Below are positions 8,283 to 17,552 of a stretch of DNA of 64,000 nucleotides, piece by piece. The notes under the pieces were generated by a model. That model was not told where the DNA came from and searched no databases. It was given only the letters and a program-made list of their open reading frames with translations. Each line of letters starts with the position of its first letter. Position 1 is the first letter of the stretch. The stretch spans positions 62,001 to 126,000 of the forward strand of contig CANIPU010000006.1 of NCBI GenBank assembly GCA_947469485.1. Direction: 5' to 3'. The translations under genes and the position numbers were made by a program. This DNA comes from Chitinophagaceae bacterium (GTDB lineage Bacteria > Bacteroidota > Bacteroidia > Chitinophagales > UBA10324).

Positions 8283-9959
8283 TTACTCTGCAATCACAAA
8301 TTTGCTTCGCGAAATTTTTCCTTCTGATAAAATGAAAATAAAATAAATTCCACTAAACAATGATTTTGAATCAAACTGAATTCCGGAATTTGAAATGGCT
8401 AGCGGGATAAAAATTTCTCTTCCTGATAAATCATAAATTTTAATCTCTGAATTATCCAAGTTGAAATTATTAAACCTTAAAATAAAAAAATCATCGGCAG
8501 GAATAGGATAAATACTAAATGAGTTTAAATCTGAATTTAACTTTGTATTTCCATTAATAATTTCAATAGCTGTATCAAGTTCACAGGTGTACGGAAGCGG
8601 ATTTATTTCAAGTGGTAGCCCGGCTATTAAAGAATAGCCAGCAAACCCACTGAAATCCATTGGATAAAACTCAGCTCTGAAACACTGATTTTGGGAAGGA
8701 GTTGACCCTTGTGTCATAGCTCCCGTAGCGCCTATTGGATTGATATAATTCCAAACTGTATTCTTTGATGAATCAATTTCAAAAAATGTTCCTTTTGCTC
8801 CGGCACAAATAAGCAAATTGCCATTTTCAAATATTTGAGCACCAGAAATATTTGAAGAATAAAAATCGGTTGGAGTTGGTGCTTCATAAGTCCAGGTTAA
8901 TACTGAAGGTAAATAGGGTAATGACTGATTGTATTCGCCTTGAGTATTTACAGGAGTAGTGATTATATCTATGGAGGAAAAGTTTCCGGCAGGCCTTCCA
9001 GCTCCATTATTAAATATCATGATACTTCCTTCAAAAGGTAAACCAGGAGTAATCCATTTTGCATTGTGTTGACCAAATAATTTTTTGTCAGTCATTAATC
9101 CGTTATTATAAGTCTGCGGATTTCCCCATCGATATAACAGGTCACCTCCTTTTCCTGAATTTCCACCTGAATGAGAAGATGCCTGAGCAGTAGTTGTACT
9201 ATGATCAATTACCCATATTTCATTAAAATTATGAGAACTCAAAAGTATCTGATCCAACTGCGGATTGTAATCAACTGAATTCATATGCAACCAATCAAAA
9301 TTCGCCAATCCAATTCCGGGAAAATTTATATTCAGCAATTCCGGATGCAAACCAACAATTCCAAAATTGTTTTTTGTTGAATCATATTCCTGTACCAAAT
9401 GATCCCACACATGCCATTCCCAAACAATATTTGCACTGTCAGCACCAATCGGTTGTAATTCAATAATTTTTTCGCTCCATAATGAAGTTGACAACCATGA
9501 TGGATCTCTTCCTTCTGCCACTGCGGCGGAATTTGATTTATTATCCCATACAATGGCTAAAACATTACCATTTGGCAATGGTTTTATATCGTGATGCTGG
9601 CATTCACTGTTGCTCGAAATAGAGTAACTCCATAATACATTTCCGCTCCAATCTATTTTTTCAATAACTCCTCCTTGGCCACCGGAAATAAAAGTTGTGT
9701 TGTTTGCATTTCCTGCTCTTAATAAATTTCCATCAGGTAATAAATAAACCGCTTGTCCCGGCCTATAAGCACTGTTCCATTCTTTAACTTCCTTTCCGCA
9801 TTTATCAATTAAATAAGTTTTAGTTGAACCAATGGGCGAAAATAAAACATATCCATTGTCAATTGCTCCTGAATCATGCTGTATCAACCCCATTGTTTGA
9901 GCTACTGATTTCAAACTGAAAAATGAAATAAAAATTAGGGTGTAAATATTTTTTTTCAT
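8283..9959 (-). CDS. arylsulfotransferase-like protein with T9SS sorting domain
   Basis: A 558-residue exported protein. A signal peptide (cut after SVAQ, near residue 20) precedes a beta-propeller of the arylsulfotransferase (ASST) family: short PDGN/PNGN turn motifs (YLLPDGNLL, PLPNGNVLA), WSGNVLW, and conserved His-containing segments (CQHHDI, WLHMNSVDY, GQHNAKW) that could supply the catalytic histidine. The last 75 residues are a T9SS sorting domain (SIYPIPADDF...LFSGIYFI). The start is the ATG at 9959; the longer frame runs 26 codons upstream from a non-preferred region. ASST enzymes move sulfate between phenolic compounds; whether this one is catalytic is not shown. Monocistronic, flanked by terminators. 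Confidence 0.75.
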   Translation of the reverse strand: MKKNIYTLIFISFFSLKSVAQTMGLIQHDSGAIDNGYVLFSPIGSTKTYLIDKCGKEVKEWNSAYRPGQAVYLLPDGNLLRAGNANNTTFISGGQGGVIEKIDWSGNVLWSYSISSNSECQHHDIKPLPNGNVLAIVWDNKSNSAAVAEGRDPSWLSTSLWSEKIIELQPIGADSANIVWEWHVWDHLVQEYDSTKNNFGIVGLHPELLNINFPGIGLANFDWLHMNSVDYNPQLDQILLSSHNFNEIWVIDHSTTTAQASSHSGGNSGKGGDLLYRWGNPQTYNNGLMTDKKLFGQHNAKWITPGLPFEGSIMIFNNGAGRPAGNFSSIDIITTPVNTQGEYNQSLPYLPSVLTWTYEAPTPTDFYSSNISGAQIFENGNLLICAGAKGTFFEIDSSKNTVWNYINPIGATGAMTQGSTPSQNQCFRAEFYPMDFSGFAGYSLIAGLPLEINPLPYTCELDTAIEIINGNTKLNSDLNSFSIYPIPADDFFILRFNNFNLDNSEIKIYDLSGREIFIPLAISNSGIQFDSKSLFSGIYFIFILSEGKISRSKFVIAE

Positions 9960-10043
9960 TGAAATGGGTTTTGTATTGGATGCAAATTGATAAAGAAAGT
10001 TTAGAGAGAGAAAATTTTTTCTTTCTGCTACACTCATAAAATT

Positions 10044-10080
10044 AAAAATTCCTGTTCTGCAAAAGCAAAACAGGAATTTA
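10044..10080 (-). terminator. intrinsic terminator after the FadL-like gene
   Basis: An 11-bp stem AAATTCCTGTT/AACAGGAATTT (10046-10056 with 10069-10079), with a short inner TGC/GCA pairing in the loop, followed by a T-rich tract on the minus strand. It lies 40 nt after the stop at 10121. Confidence 0.7.
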
Positions 10081-10120
10081 GTTTTTCAGTTAGTTGATTG
10101 CTATAAATTATTTTAAGCAA

Positions 10121-11623
10121 TTACCACTTCCATCCGATTGTAAAAGTGAATTGATTAGTATAAGTATTCAGTTTCACTCCCGGAACATCAACTCCAGCCA
10201 AAGAATAAGGCTGAAGAAAGGAAGCATACTTTGTTCTTCCGAAACCAAAGTCAATAAAATAAGCATCTTGTTTAATTCCGATACCGCCACTGTAAACTGT
10301 TGCTTTATTATCAAAACCACTTTGAGCAACCCCGCTTTTAAACGGACTTCCGTACAAGGCATATCCTGCGCGAAAACGAATAACATCCAACGAAGCTTCT
10401 CCTCCTATACGAATATTATAGGATGAACCGTATTTATTATTAATTGTCTGATTGAGGTTATTCTCATAACTTTTTCCATCAGTAGAATTATCATCATTGA
10501 ATGAGAAGAATGCTTCACTATAATCAAGAAATTCATAATCAAAAGAAAGGAATCCATATTTTTTAAAAGTAAGTGCAAGGCTTCCATTCAACCTCCAAGG
10601 TGTAGTCAAATTATAATCATATTTTCCTATTGGGGAATCAGCATTATAAGTTCCAAGCGTATCATCTAAAACAGTTTTCATTGAACTGCTATACCTATCG
10701 CTCAAAAAAAGAAACGAAGGACTGTGAACTGAGCCTCCTAAACGGATATAATCATTCAATCGAGCAATCAAACCAAACTTAACATTTATTCCTGTACCAT
10801 TTGTGCTCTGGCTTTGATCCAAAGTAAATGATTTAAAATAATCAATACTGTCGTTAATATCAGTTTCAGTATAACCTGAGCTATATCTGTAGTTTATATC
10901 AACAAAACCAAGCGAACCACCTATGTATAATTTATCATTATAATTAGCTCCCATAGTGAATGCATACTCTGTCATTCCACCGCGTGTAGTATAAGTTTGT
11001 TCCTGTTTAACTCCACCACCTTCTGTTAGTGCCCAATATTGAGTAGTGTCATTAGAAAAAGTCTGTAATAATGCTGTTTCATAAGCTAAGCCTGCATCAA
11101 ATGGATAGGCATTAGAAATTTCATTTGTGGTAATTCCACCTGAGCTGTTTACACTTTCTACAAATTTTTCTGCAAGACTTGATGAAGGGTTAAAACCCGT
11201 GTAATAAACATTATTGTGAAAACCGGCAATACGATTGCCGCCAAAAGCAAAATTTAGATTACGCCACTTCCCACTGTTTTTTTCATCTAACTGTTTCACC
11301 CAAACAATTCCAAAACCTGAAGCATTGAAATTGTATTTATGTTCCTCACTTGAATTAGAATCAAATAAACTGTTGCTTTTTATTGAAAGAAACGATGGTG
11401 AAATAGAAAACTGGTTGTTTTGAAAAATTGAAACTCCTGCTGGATTAATTACAAGTGAGCTGTAATCTCCACCCAATGCACCAAATGCACTTCCTGCACC
11501 AAGTCCTCTGCCACTTGACCCGTACATCAATTGTGAATAGCGAAGAGCGTCTTCATCACTTTGAGCATTAATAAAATTGGAAAGAAGTAGGGACACACTT
11601 ATGGCTGTAAGAATCTTTTTCAT
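10121..11623 (-). CDS. FadL/OmpP1-like outer-membrane barrel
   Basis: A 500-residue outer-membrane protein: signal peptide cut after FINA, a Gly/Ala-rich N-terminal segment typical of the OmpP1/FadL/TodX group (SSGRGLGAGSAFGALGGD, then NPAGVSIF), alternating beta-strands throughout, and a terminal aromatic residue (FTIGWKW). Family members transport hydrophobic molecules such as fatty acids; in Bacteroidota many are loosely labelled hemin receptors without proof. It is co-directional with the lipoprotein gene ending at 11646 (22-nt gap) and probably co-transcribed, ending at the terminator at 10044-10080. Substrate is unknown. Confidence 0.8.
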   Translation of the reverse strand: MKKILTAISVSLLLSNFINAQSDEDALRYSQLMYGSSGRGLGAGSAFGALGGDYSSLVINPAGVSIFQNNQFSISPSFLSIKSNSLFDSNSSEEHKYNFNASGFGIVWVKQLDEKNSGKWRNLNFAFGGNRIAGFHNNVYYTGFNPSSSLAEKFVESVNSSGGITTNEISNAYPFDAGLAYETALLQTFSNDTTQYWALTEGGGVKQEQTYTTRGGMTEYAFTMGANYNDKLYIGGSLGFVDINYRYSSGYTETDINDSIDYFKSFTLDQSQSTNGTGINVKFGLIARLNDYIRLGGSVHSPSFLFLSDRYSSSMKTVLDDTLGTYNADSPIGKYDYNLTTPWRLNGSLALTFKKYGFLSFDYEFLDYSEAFFSFNDDNSTDGKSYENNLNQTINNKYGSSYNIRIGGEASLDVIRFRAGYALYGSPFKSGVAQSGFDNKATVYSGGIGIKQDAYFIDFGFGRTKYASFLQPYSLAGVDVPGVKLNTYTNQFTFTIGWKW

Positions 11624-11645
11624 AAAGATTTATTTAATGGATTAA

Positions 11646-13433
11646 TTATTTAGGATTTTTCTGGAATGATGGTTTGCTTCCTGAAGAAGAAGAAGAACTT
11701 TTACTGCTGTTTCCTGAACTATTTGACGATGAACTTTTGTTATTGCTTCCTGAATTAGTTGAAGAACTCTGCGAGGGTTTTGTATAACCTGGTGCAGAGT
11801 TTTGTTGTGGCGGAGCAGAATATTTAGGTGCTGAGTTTTGTTGTTGCTGAACTTTCGGTGCGCTATAATTATTTGAATTTTGGTCAGAAGGCTTATTGTA
11901 TTGTTGTGATTGTTGATTTGAATTACTGTTGCCTGAATTACTGTTGTATTGGTTAGATGGTTTTTGATTTGAAGAATTCTGTTGTGAATTATTTGAATAC
12001 GACTGACCATTGTAACCATTATCATATGATGTTTCCTTCGGAGTTTTCGGAGGATTGTTTTGTGATGGTTGAGTTACTTTAGGTGCGGTATTCTGTTGTT
12101 GAGGTGAAGTATATTTTGGTGCTGAATTATTTTGTTGCTGAGGAGCAGTATACTTTGGAGCCGTATTGTTTTGCTGAATTTGCTGATTTGGTACACTAAC
12201 CTTAGGATTTGAATTGTTCGGCTGAGTTTGTTGTTGAACAGGTTTATTCGAATTGGTTGAATTCTGCTGATCATATTTAATTCCATTATTGCTATTAAGC
12301 TGCTGAGAGGGCGCCTGTGTATTATTCTGCTGCTGAATGGGCTTGTTAATATTTGAAGAATTTGAATTCTGCTGATCATACTTACCACTGCTATTACTAT
12401 TCAAAGGTTTAGAAGTTGAATTCAGGGTTTGGGATTGAATATCTCCTTTGCCGGAATAATTTCCACCATCAGTTACTTTAGTATTTGAGTTTAATCCGTT
12501 TGAATTAATTACATCAGGTTTTACTTGTAATCCATTCGAGTTAATATTTGAACCTGTAGAATGATTTTGTAAATCACTACCATTCACAGCATGATTATAA
12601 TCTATTGATTCTTCATTCTTTCCTCCTAAACCACCGGTTTCATAAGTGGTATTTGAAGTATTACCTCCGTAACTGGTGTGATAACCATAATAAGTTTCCG
12701 GAGTATAGTAGTAAGAAGGATTATAATAGTTATCGTAACCTCCATATCCATAATTGTTTCCATAATATCCGTCGTTATATCCATTCCAGTAACCGTTATA
12801 ATATCCGTTATTATATCCATTATAATACCCGTTGCCATAGCCGCCATAACCATACCCGTAATATGGATAGCCATAGTTGTGATAGCCATAATTATGATAT
12901 GGACTATACCATGGATAATACCAATTGTTACTAGCACATCCCCACCAAGGGTTATAATTTCCAAAGCTTATTGAAAATGAAAAACCACCGGGATAATATG
13001 AGTAATAAGACGGAGCGTAGGAGTACCAATAAGGGTTACAATAAATATCGCTATAAAAATTATATCCGCTATAGGGTGAATACCATCTGCGGATATTTCT
13101 TGTATAGTAATAGTCATCATCGTCGTAGGCATAACTTGTACTACCATCATAATAATTATTGGTTATATAAGTATTGCCATTTCCGTCTGTTTCAGTACGC
13201 TGATTATCGGCCTGGTTATTTAAATCATAATTCTGATTATTATCCTGTACATATTCTTGTTGTTGCTCCTGTTGCACTGGAGCGGCATCATAATTATTTA
13301 CTTTATCCTGATTGCTTTGTCTATCAGCCTGACTGTAATACAAATCATCGGTCGTTTTTGAAACCTGACCGGTTGTGCTGCAAGAAGTAATAATTCCGGA
13401 AAGTATGAGAAAGCCAAATATGTATTTGCTCAT
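11646..13433 (-). CDS. low-complexity Tyr/Gly- and Gln/Asn/Ser-rich lipoprotein
   Basis: A 595-residue lipoprotein I do not recognise. Lipobox GIITSC (Cys about residue 18). About 30-95 is Asn/Gln/Asp-rich; about 95-250 is dominated by Tyr, Gly and Asn in short NGYYNGY-type repeats with a few YYPWYSPY segments; about 270-595 is a disordered tail of Gln, Asn, Ser and Pro with repeated APKYTAPQQQ-like units, ending in a Ser run and basic residues. The start is the ATG at 13433 (SKYIFGFLIL); the longer frame hides the lipoprotein signal. The composition resembles prion-like or adhesive surface proteins. The gene precedes the FadL-like gene by 22 nt. Function unknown; a structural or surface-coating role is speculation. 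Confidence 0.7.
   Translation of the reverse strand: MSKYIFGFLILSGIITSCSTTGQVSKTTDDLYYSQADRQSNQDKVNNYDAAPVQQEQQQEYVQDNNQNYDLNNQADNQRTETDGNGNTYITNNYYDGSTSYAYDDDDYYYTRNIRRWYSPYSGYNFYSDIYCNPYWYSYAPSYYSYYPGGFSFSISFGNYNPWWGCASNNWYYPWYSPYHNYGYHNYGYPYYGYGYGGYGNGYYNGYNNGYYNGYWNGYNDGYYGNNYGYGGYDNYYNPSYYYTPETYYGYHTSYGGNTSNTTYETGGLGGKNEESIDYNHAVNGSDLQNHSTGSNINSNGLQVKPDVINSNGLNSNTKVTDGGNYSGKGDIQSQTLNSTSKPLNSNSSGKYDQQNSNSSNINKPIQQQNNTQAPSQQLNSNNGIKYDQQNSTNSNKPVQQQTQPNNSNPKVSVPNQQIQQNNTAPKYTAPQQQNNSAPKYTSPQQQNTAPKVTQPSQNNPPKTPKETSYDNGYNGQSYSNNSQQNSSNQKPSNQYNSNSGNSNSNQQSQQYNKPSDQNSNNYSAPKVQQQQNSAPKYSAPPQQNSAPGYTKPSQSSSTNSGSNNKSSSSNSSGNSSKSSSSSSGSKPSFQKNPK
12730..12905 (-). repeat. degenerate tandem repeat coding for NGY/GYG units
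   Basis: Short, imperfect repeats built around ATATCCATTATA-like units encode alternating Asn-Gly-Tyr-Tyr in the lipoprotein at 11646-13433. The repetition is at the protein level with varied codons rather than as an exact DNA repeat. It also creates long spurious open frames on the opposite strand. Confidence 0.5.
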
Positions 13434-13661
13434 AAAAATTATTTTAGTGAAATTGAGATTGTTAATTTTCGATTTCATGGCTTTTAATTTATTGTTTGAA
13501 TATTAGAAAATGTTAAAGTTTAAAATTGAGCTAAAATTATTTAAAATCAGTTTGTTTTTGTTAACCGTTTCTCCAAAAAAACAAAATTGTGACTATCAAT
13601 TTTCGAAAGGTTGAAAAAACATTTTTACTATTGTTTTCCAACATTATGCCAAACTTACAAC

Positions 13662-15137
13662 ATGAGTAAAGAAATAACGAGCAGAGAGCAGGATTATTCG
13701 CAATGGTACAACGACCTTGTAATTAAAGGAGGACTGGCAGATTACTCTGCAGTTCGGGGTTGTATGGTAATAAAACCTTATGGTTATTCAATTTGGGAGA
13801 AAATTCAACGAACATTGGATGATATGTTCAAAGCAACCGGACATGTGAATGCCTATTTCCCGCTTTTCATTCCGAAAAGTTTTTTGTCGAAAGAGGCGGC
13901 ACATGTAGAAGGATTTGCAAAAGAATGTGCGGTTGTTACACATTATCGTTTGAAAAATTCTCCTGATGGAAAAGGAATTATTGTTGATCCTGATGCGAAA
14001 CTGGAGGAAGAATTAATTGTGAGGCCAACTTCCGAGACCATTATCTGGAACACATACAAAGACTGGATAACATCTTATCGCGATTTGCCATTGCTCATTA
14101 ATCAGTGGGCTAATGTGGTTCGGTGGGAAATGCGCACACGATTGTTTTTGCGTACTGCAGAATTTTTGTGGCAGGAAGGTCATACTGCTCACGCAACAAA
14201 AGAAGAAGCAGTGGAAGAAACCATGAAGATGCTCGGTGTATATGCTGACTTTGCCGAACAGTGGATGGCGATTCCTGTTATTAAAGGATACAAAACCGCG
14301 AACGAGCGGTTTGCAGGTGCAGAGGATACTTACTGCATTGAAGCCTTGATGCAGGATGGAAAGGCATTGCAGGCAGGAACTTCGCATTTTCTCGGACAAA
14401 ATTTTGCGAAAGCATTTGATGTGAAATTTGTAACGAAGGAAAATAAATCTGAATTTGTTTGGGCAACATCGTGGGGAGTTTCTACCCGTTTGATTGGTGC
14501 CCTTATTATGGCGCATTCTGATGATAAGGGATTAATTCTTCCTCCGAAACTTGCACCAATACAAGTAGTGATTGTTCCAATTTATAAAACCGAAGAACAA
14601 CTCGCAACAATAAATGAAAAAGCAACCGAGATAAAAAAATCACTGGAAGCAAAAGGCATCAGTGTGAAGTATGATAACGATGATAAACAAAAACCGGGGT
14701 GGAAATTTGCCGAGTATGAAATGAAGGGAGTACCGATTCGCATTGCAATGGGACCACGCGATATTGAAAACGGAACAGTAGAAATTGCGCGCCGCGACAC
14801 CGGAGAAAAACACACTTACTCGTTTACTGACCTCACCACAAAAGTGGAACACTTGTTAGAACAAATTCAGTTAAATATTTTTCAGAAAGCTTTGGACTAC
14901 CGAGATGAACACATTACACGCGCTGATACCTGGGATGAATTTGTAGATGTGTTGGAAAATAAAACCGGATTTGTTGCTGCGCATTGGGATGGAACTTCAG
15001 AAACCGAATTGAAGATTAAAGAAAAAACAAAAGCCACCATCCGTTGCATTGAATTGAATGCACATGCCGAAGAAGGAAAATGCATTCTCACCGGAAATCC
15101 TTCGCATAAGAGAGTGCTGTTTGCAAAAGCGTATTGA
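13662..15137 (+). CDS. proS: proline--tRNA ligase, archaeal/eukaryote type
   Basis: Class II aminoacyl-tRNA synthetase of 491 residues, charging tRNA-Pro. Motif 2 ([19 protein letters not shown]) and motif 3 ([15 protein letters not shown]) are clear, followed by the anticodon-binding domain ([11 protein letters not shown]) and the C-terminal zinc-binding-type domain ending in KAY. It lacks the editing insertion of the 570-residue bacterial ProRS and so belongs to the short type 3 group. I chose the ATG at 13662 ([16 protein letters not shown]), the family's usual start, over a frame-opening TTG at 13611. The downstream lipoprotein gene begins 22 nt later. Confidence 0.96.
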   Translation: MSKEITSREQDYSQWYNDLVIKGGLADYSAVRGCMVIKPYGYSIWEKIQRTLDDMFKATGHVNAYFPLFIPKSFLSKEAAHVEGFAKECAVVTHYRLKNSPDGKGIIVDPDAKLEEELIVRPTSETIIWNTYKDWITSYRDLPLLINQWANVVRWEMRTRLFLRTAEFLWQEGHTAHATKEEAVEETMKMLGVYADFAEQWMAIPVIKGYKTANERFAGAEDTYCIEALMQDGKALQAGTSHFLGQNFAKAFDVKFVTKENKSEFVWATSWGVSTRLIGALIMAHSDDKGLILPPKLAPIQVVIVPIYKTEEQLATINEKATEIKKSLEAKGISVKYDNDDKQKPGWKFAEYEMKGVPIRIAMGPRDIENGTVEIARRDTGEKHTYSFTDLTTKVEHLLEQIQLNIFQKALDYRDEHITRADTWDEFVDVLENKTGFVAAHWDGTSETELKIKEKTKATIRCIELNAHAEEGKCILTGNPSHKRVLFAKAY

Positions 15138-15159
15138 AAAATTTTGAATAAATTGCACA

Positions 15160-15681
15160 ATGAAAAAAATATTATTCATCATTGTTGCTTTAATATTTTT
15201 TTATGGTTGTAAACGATATGAAGAAAATCCACTAATAGTATTTCATTCTGTTAGAAGTCGCTTGAATGGAAATTGGAAAGTAGAAAATTTATTATTTAAC
15301 AATGAAATAAAACCTGCTGAATTAGATACTTTTATTGTAGATTATTATAATTTTTTAATTGCCTCAAAAAGTGATAAAAGGAAAACTAATGGTTATTATG
15401 ATGGGGGATTTTTAATTTATTTTCAACAAAATTCATTAGCTGTATTTACTATTAAATTATCGGAAGATTATAAAAGTTTTTCAATTTGGAACGATTACCC
15501 CGGAATATCAATGACTTCTTATATTCCGGGGACTTTAGTTGATACTTCTTTTAATTATTCAAATCACGCATACTACCGTGAGGAATGGGATATAATTAAA
15601 CTAACAAATAAAGAACTCTGGATTAAAACTGTTTATAATAACAATAATTATGAAACTCATTTTAAAAAAATGGAAGATTGA
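15160..15681 (+). CDS. small lipoprotein of unknown function
   Basis: A 173-residue lipoprotein with lipobox FYGC (Cys about 17). The segment LNGNWKVENLLFNN followed by beta-strand-like stretches is reminiscent of lipocalin-like lipoproteins of Bacteroidota, but the match is weak. It follows proS by 22 nt on the same strand and is followed by the gene at 15705 with a 23-nt gap, so the three may be co-transcribed. Its AT-rich codon use contrasts with proS. I do not assign a function. Confidence 0.6.
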   Translation: MKKILFIIVALIFFYGCKRYEENPLIVFHSVRSRLNGNWKVENLLFNNEIKPAELDTFIVDYYNFLIASKSDKRKTNGYYDGGFLIYFQQNSLAVFTIKLSEDYKSFSIWNDYPGISMTSYIPGTLVDTSFNYSNHAYYREEWDIIKLTNKELWIKTVYNNNNYETHFKKMED

Positions 15682-15704
15682 TTAATAAAAATAGTTGATG
15701 TGAT

Positions 15705-16412
15705 ATGACTAAAAACAAAAAACAACCACAAACACCAAGAGACCTCATAATCGAAAACCTTCGGCTAAAAGGTCAGGTGATAAAGCAGGTTGCTGCCACA
15801 ACTCACGAAGTGTTTCACGAGTTTAAAAACCTGTTGCGTAAAACTCAAAGCGAACTGGCTTACACTCTAGTGAAGAGTAATATCAAAATTGATTTACAAT
15901 ATTCCGACATCGGGCAGTTTGAAGCGGAGATGAAAATAAATGATGAAGTGGTGATTTATGCGCAGCACTCCAATGTATTTACTTTTGATCAAGACCATTA
16001 TATCTGGAGGCTTCCTTACATTCAGGAAGATCCGTTGCGAGCGCATTGCGGCATGATTCAGATTTATAATTTTCTGAGCGATTCATTTAAGTACAACCGC
16101 AATCATGATGTTGGTTACATGATTGCACGGATATTCGTGAACAAGGACAAACATTTTTTCATTGAAGGAAAACGACAACTCGGCTTTTTATATAATGATT
16201 TTGAAAACCTGATACTAGATGCTTCACACATTCAGGATGTAATTGAATCCTCCATTCTTTACACCTTGAATTTTGATTTGCTGGTTCCGCCTTACGAGAT
16301 GGTGAAAGAATTAACCATCAATCAGAAAATTGAAATGCAGGGAATACAATCGCAACAAACCGGCAAGCGCTTAGGGTTTCGCTTCAGTGCAGATGATGAA
16401 GAAATTCGTTGA
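15705..16412 (+). CDS. uncharacterised cytoplasmic protein
   Basis: A 235-residue protein without signal peptide or membrane segment. It opens with a basic tail (MTKNKKQPQTPRD), then a helical region (about 15-55), followed by mixed alpha/beta with aromatic-rich segments (FTFDQDHYIWRLPY, FKYNRNHDVGYMIARIF) and a polar C-terminus. It looks like a conserved Bacteroidota protein, but I recognise no domain or catalytic motif. It ends 2 nt from the convergent permease gene, leaving no room for a terminator between them. Confidence 0.7.
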   Translation: MTKNKKQPQTPRDLIIENLRLKGQVIKQVAATTHEVFHEFKNLLRKTQSELAYTLVKSNIKIDLQYSDIGQFEAEMKINDEVVIYAQHSNVFTFDQDHYIWRLPYIQEDPLRAHCGMIQIYNFLSDSFKYNRNHDVGYMIARIFVNKDKHFFIEGKRQLGFLYNDFENLILDASHIQDVIESSILYTLNFDLLVPPYEMVKELTINQKIEMQGIQSQQTGKRLGFRFSADDEEIR

Positions 16413-16414
16413 TC

Positions 16415-17506
16415 TTATTTTTTTGATTTAACAATTGTTTGCTCACTTGTGCCTAGCAATAGAGCAAGTGTTTTTAAACTTTCTGTTCTGTCCGCAATCA
16501 TTTTTATTATTCCAACGAAAGGAATAAACAAAATCATACCGGCTGCTCCCCACAATATTCCACCAATAAAAATTACAATAAGTGTAACCAGGGTATTTAT
16601 GTTTAAACGACTACTTACTGCAAATGGAAAAATGATATTTGCCTCCAGATATTGTACAAAAGCAAAGATGGCTATTACACCAATCGGATACCATATTGAA
16701 TCGTAAGTAATCCATGCTACTGAAATTGGTAAAAGCGATGCAACCATGATTCCGACATATGGAATGAAAGTTAAAATGGATGCAATAAATCCAAAAAGAA
16801 TAGCATGCGGTATTCCGAGAATCAGAAGTCCGATGCTGTTTAAAGTTCCTACAATCAGATAAACAAGCATCATTCCTTTTATGAAGTTGTAATATGAATG
16901 AACAGTTTCAATTAGAATATCGCGAATGTTTTCCATTTTTTCAGATGGAAAAATTCCCTTAAGCACATGGAGAAATAAATTTCGGTAGAATAAAATAAGC
17001 GCCGAGAAAACAGGAATCAGAATAACTAAAACAAAAGTGACTGAAAGAGAATAGGCGGTTGAACTCAGGAACGGAAGAACATCACCACCTGAACTGGTTG
17101 CAATATTTTTCATCCAATTATTTTGTTCTTCAGAACTGAAATTCAAATTCTCAGCAACATACAAACTCAGTTGATCTGAGGCCTCAATCAATTTCAATTT
17201 TATATCCTGCCATTCAGAAGCAAACGAACTAATCTGCCAAAGAAATATAACAACAATCAGTGACAGCAATACAGTAAGCAGCGATAAAGCAATTGCAATT
17301 GCCACACTTCGGTTCATTCCCTTTATTTCTAACCACTTACAAATCGGAAACAAAACAAAACTGATTAGCATTGAAATGCTCAAAGGGATAAATAAAGTTT
17401 TACCAAAATAAAGAACGACAGAAATTAAAACTGTGTATTGAAGAATCGTTAGTATTGTAATTCTGCCTGATTGCTTTTTTTCATTCACTAAAAAATCTTC
17501 GCTCAT
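16415..17506 (-). CDS. AI-2E family (YdiK/PerM-like) membrane permease
   Basis: A 363-residue inner-membrane protein with about seven to eight transmembrane segments: a cluster near 20-100, a soluble stretch near 105-150, then helices to about 345. Family signatures include FIPYVGIMVASLLP and a C-terminal GGILWGAAGMILFIPFVGI. The AI-2E transporter family includes putative autoinducer exporters and Na+/H+ antiporters, so the name does not establish substrate. It lies 46 nt downstream of the P-type ATPase on the same strand and could be co-transcribed with it. Confidence 0.88.
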   Translation of the reverse strand: MSEDFLVNEKKQSGRITILTILQYTVLISVVLYFGKTLFIPLSISMLISFVLFPICKWLEIKGMNRSVAIAIALSLLTVLLSLIVVIFLWQISSFASEWQDIKLKLIEASDQLSLYVAENLNFSSEEQNNWMKNIATSSGGDVLPFLSSTAYSLSVTFVLVILIPVFSALILFYRNLFLHVLKGIFPSEKMENIRDILIETVHSYYNFIKGMMLVYLIVGTLNSIGLLILGIPHAILFGFIASILTFIPYVGIMVASLLPISVAWITYDSIWYPIGVIAIFAFVQYLEANIIFPFAVSSRLNINTLVTLIVIFIGGILWGAAGMILFIPFVGIIKMIADRTESLKTLALLLGTSEQTIVKSKK

Positions 17507-17552
17507 TTCTATAATATTAATTAATGCAATTTAGAAAGTTGAATTTTTAATA

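Noticed and set aside
12066-12330. Possible CRISPR-like spacing of CAA-rich repeats
   Set aside because: Units are irregular in length, in frame with the lipoprotein and without unique spacers; they encode Gln/Asn runs.
12605-12974. Long open frames on the plus strand and in another minus frame over the Tyr/Gly repeats
   Set aside because: They are shadows of the repeated codons of the lipoprotein at 11646-13433: low-complexity His/Tyr/Ile products with no start signal or recognisable domain.
13611-13661. Upstream extension of proS from a TTG
   Set aside because: The extension encodes a Cys/Phe-rich tail absent from ProRS; ATG at 13662 gives the family's normal N-terminus.
14013-14516. 167-codon minus-strand frame opposite proS
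   Set aside because: Lies fully inside the conserved proS gene; Cys/His/Phe-rich product, no promoter or homologous-looking domain.
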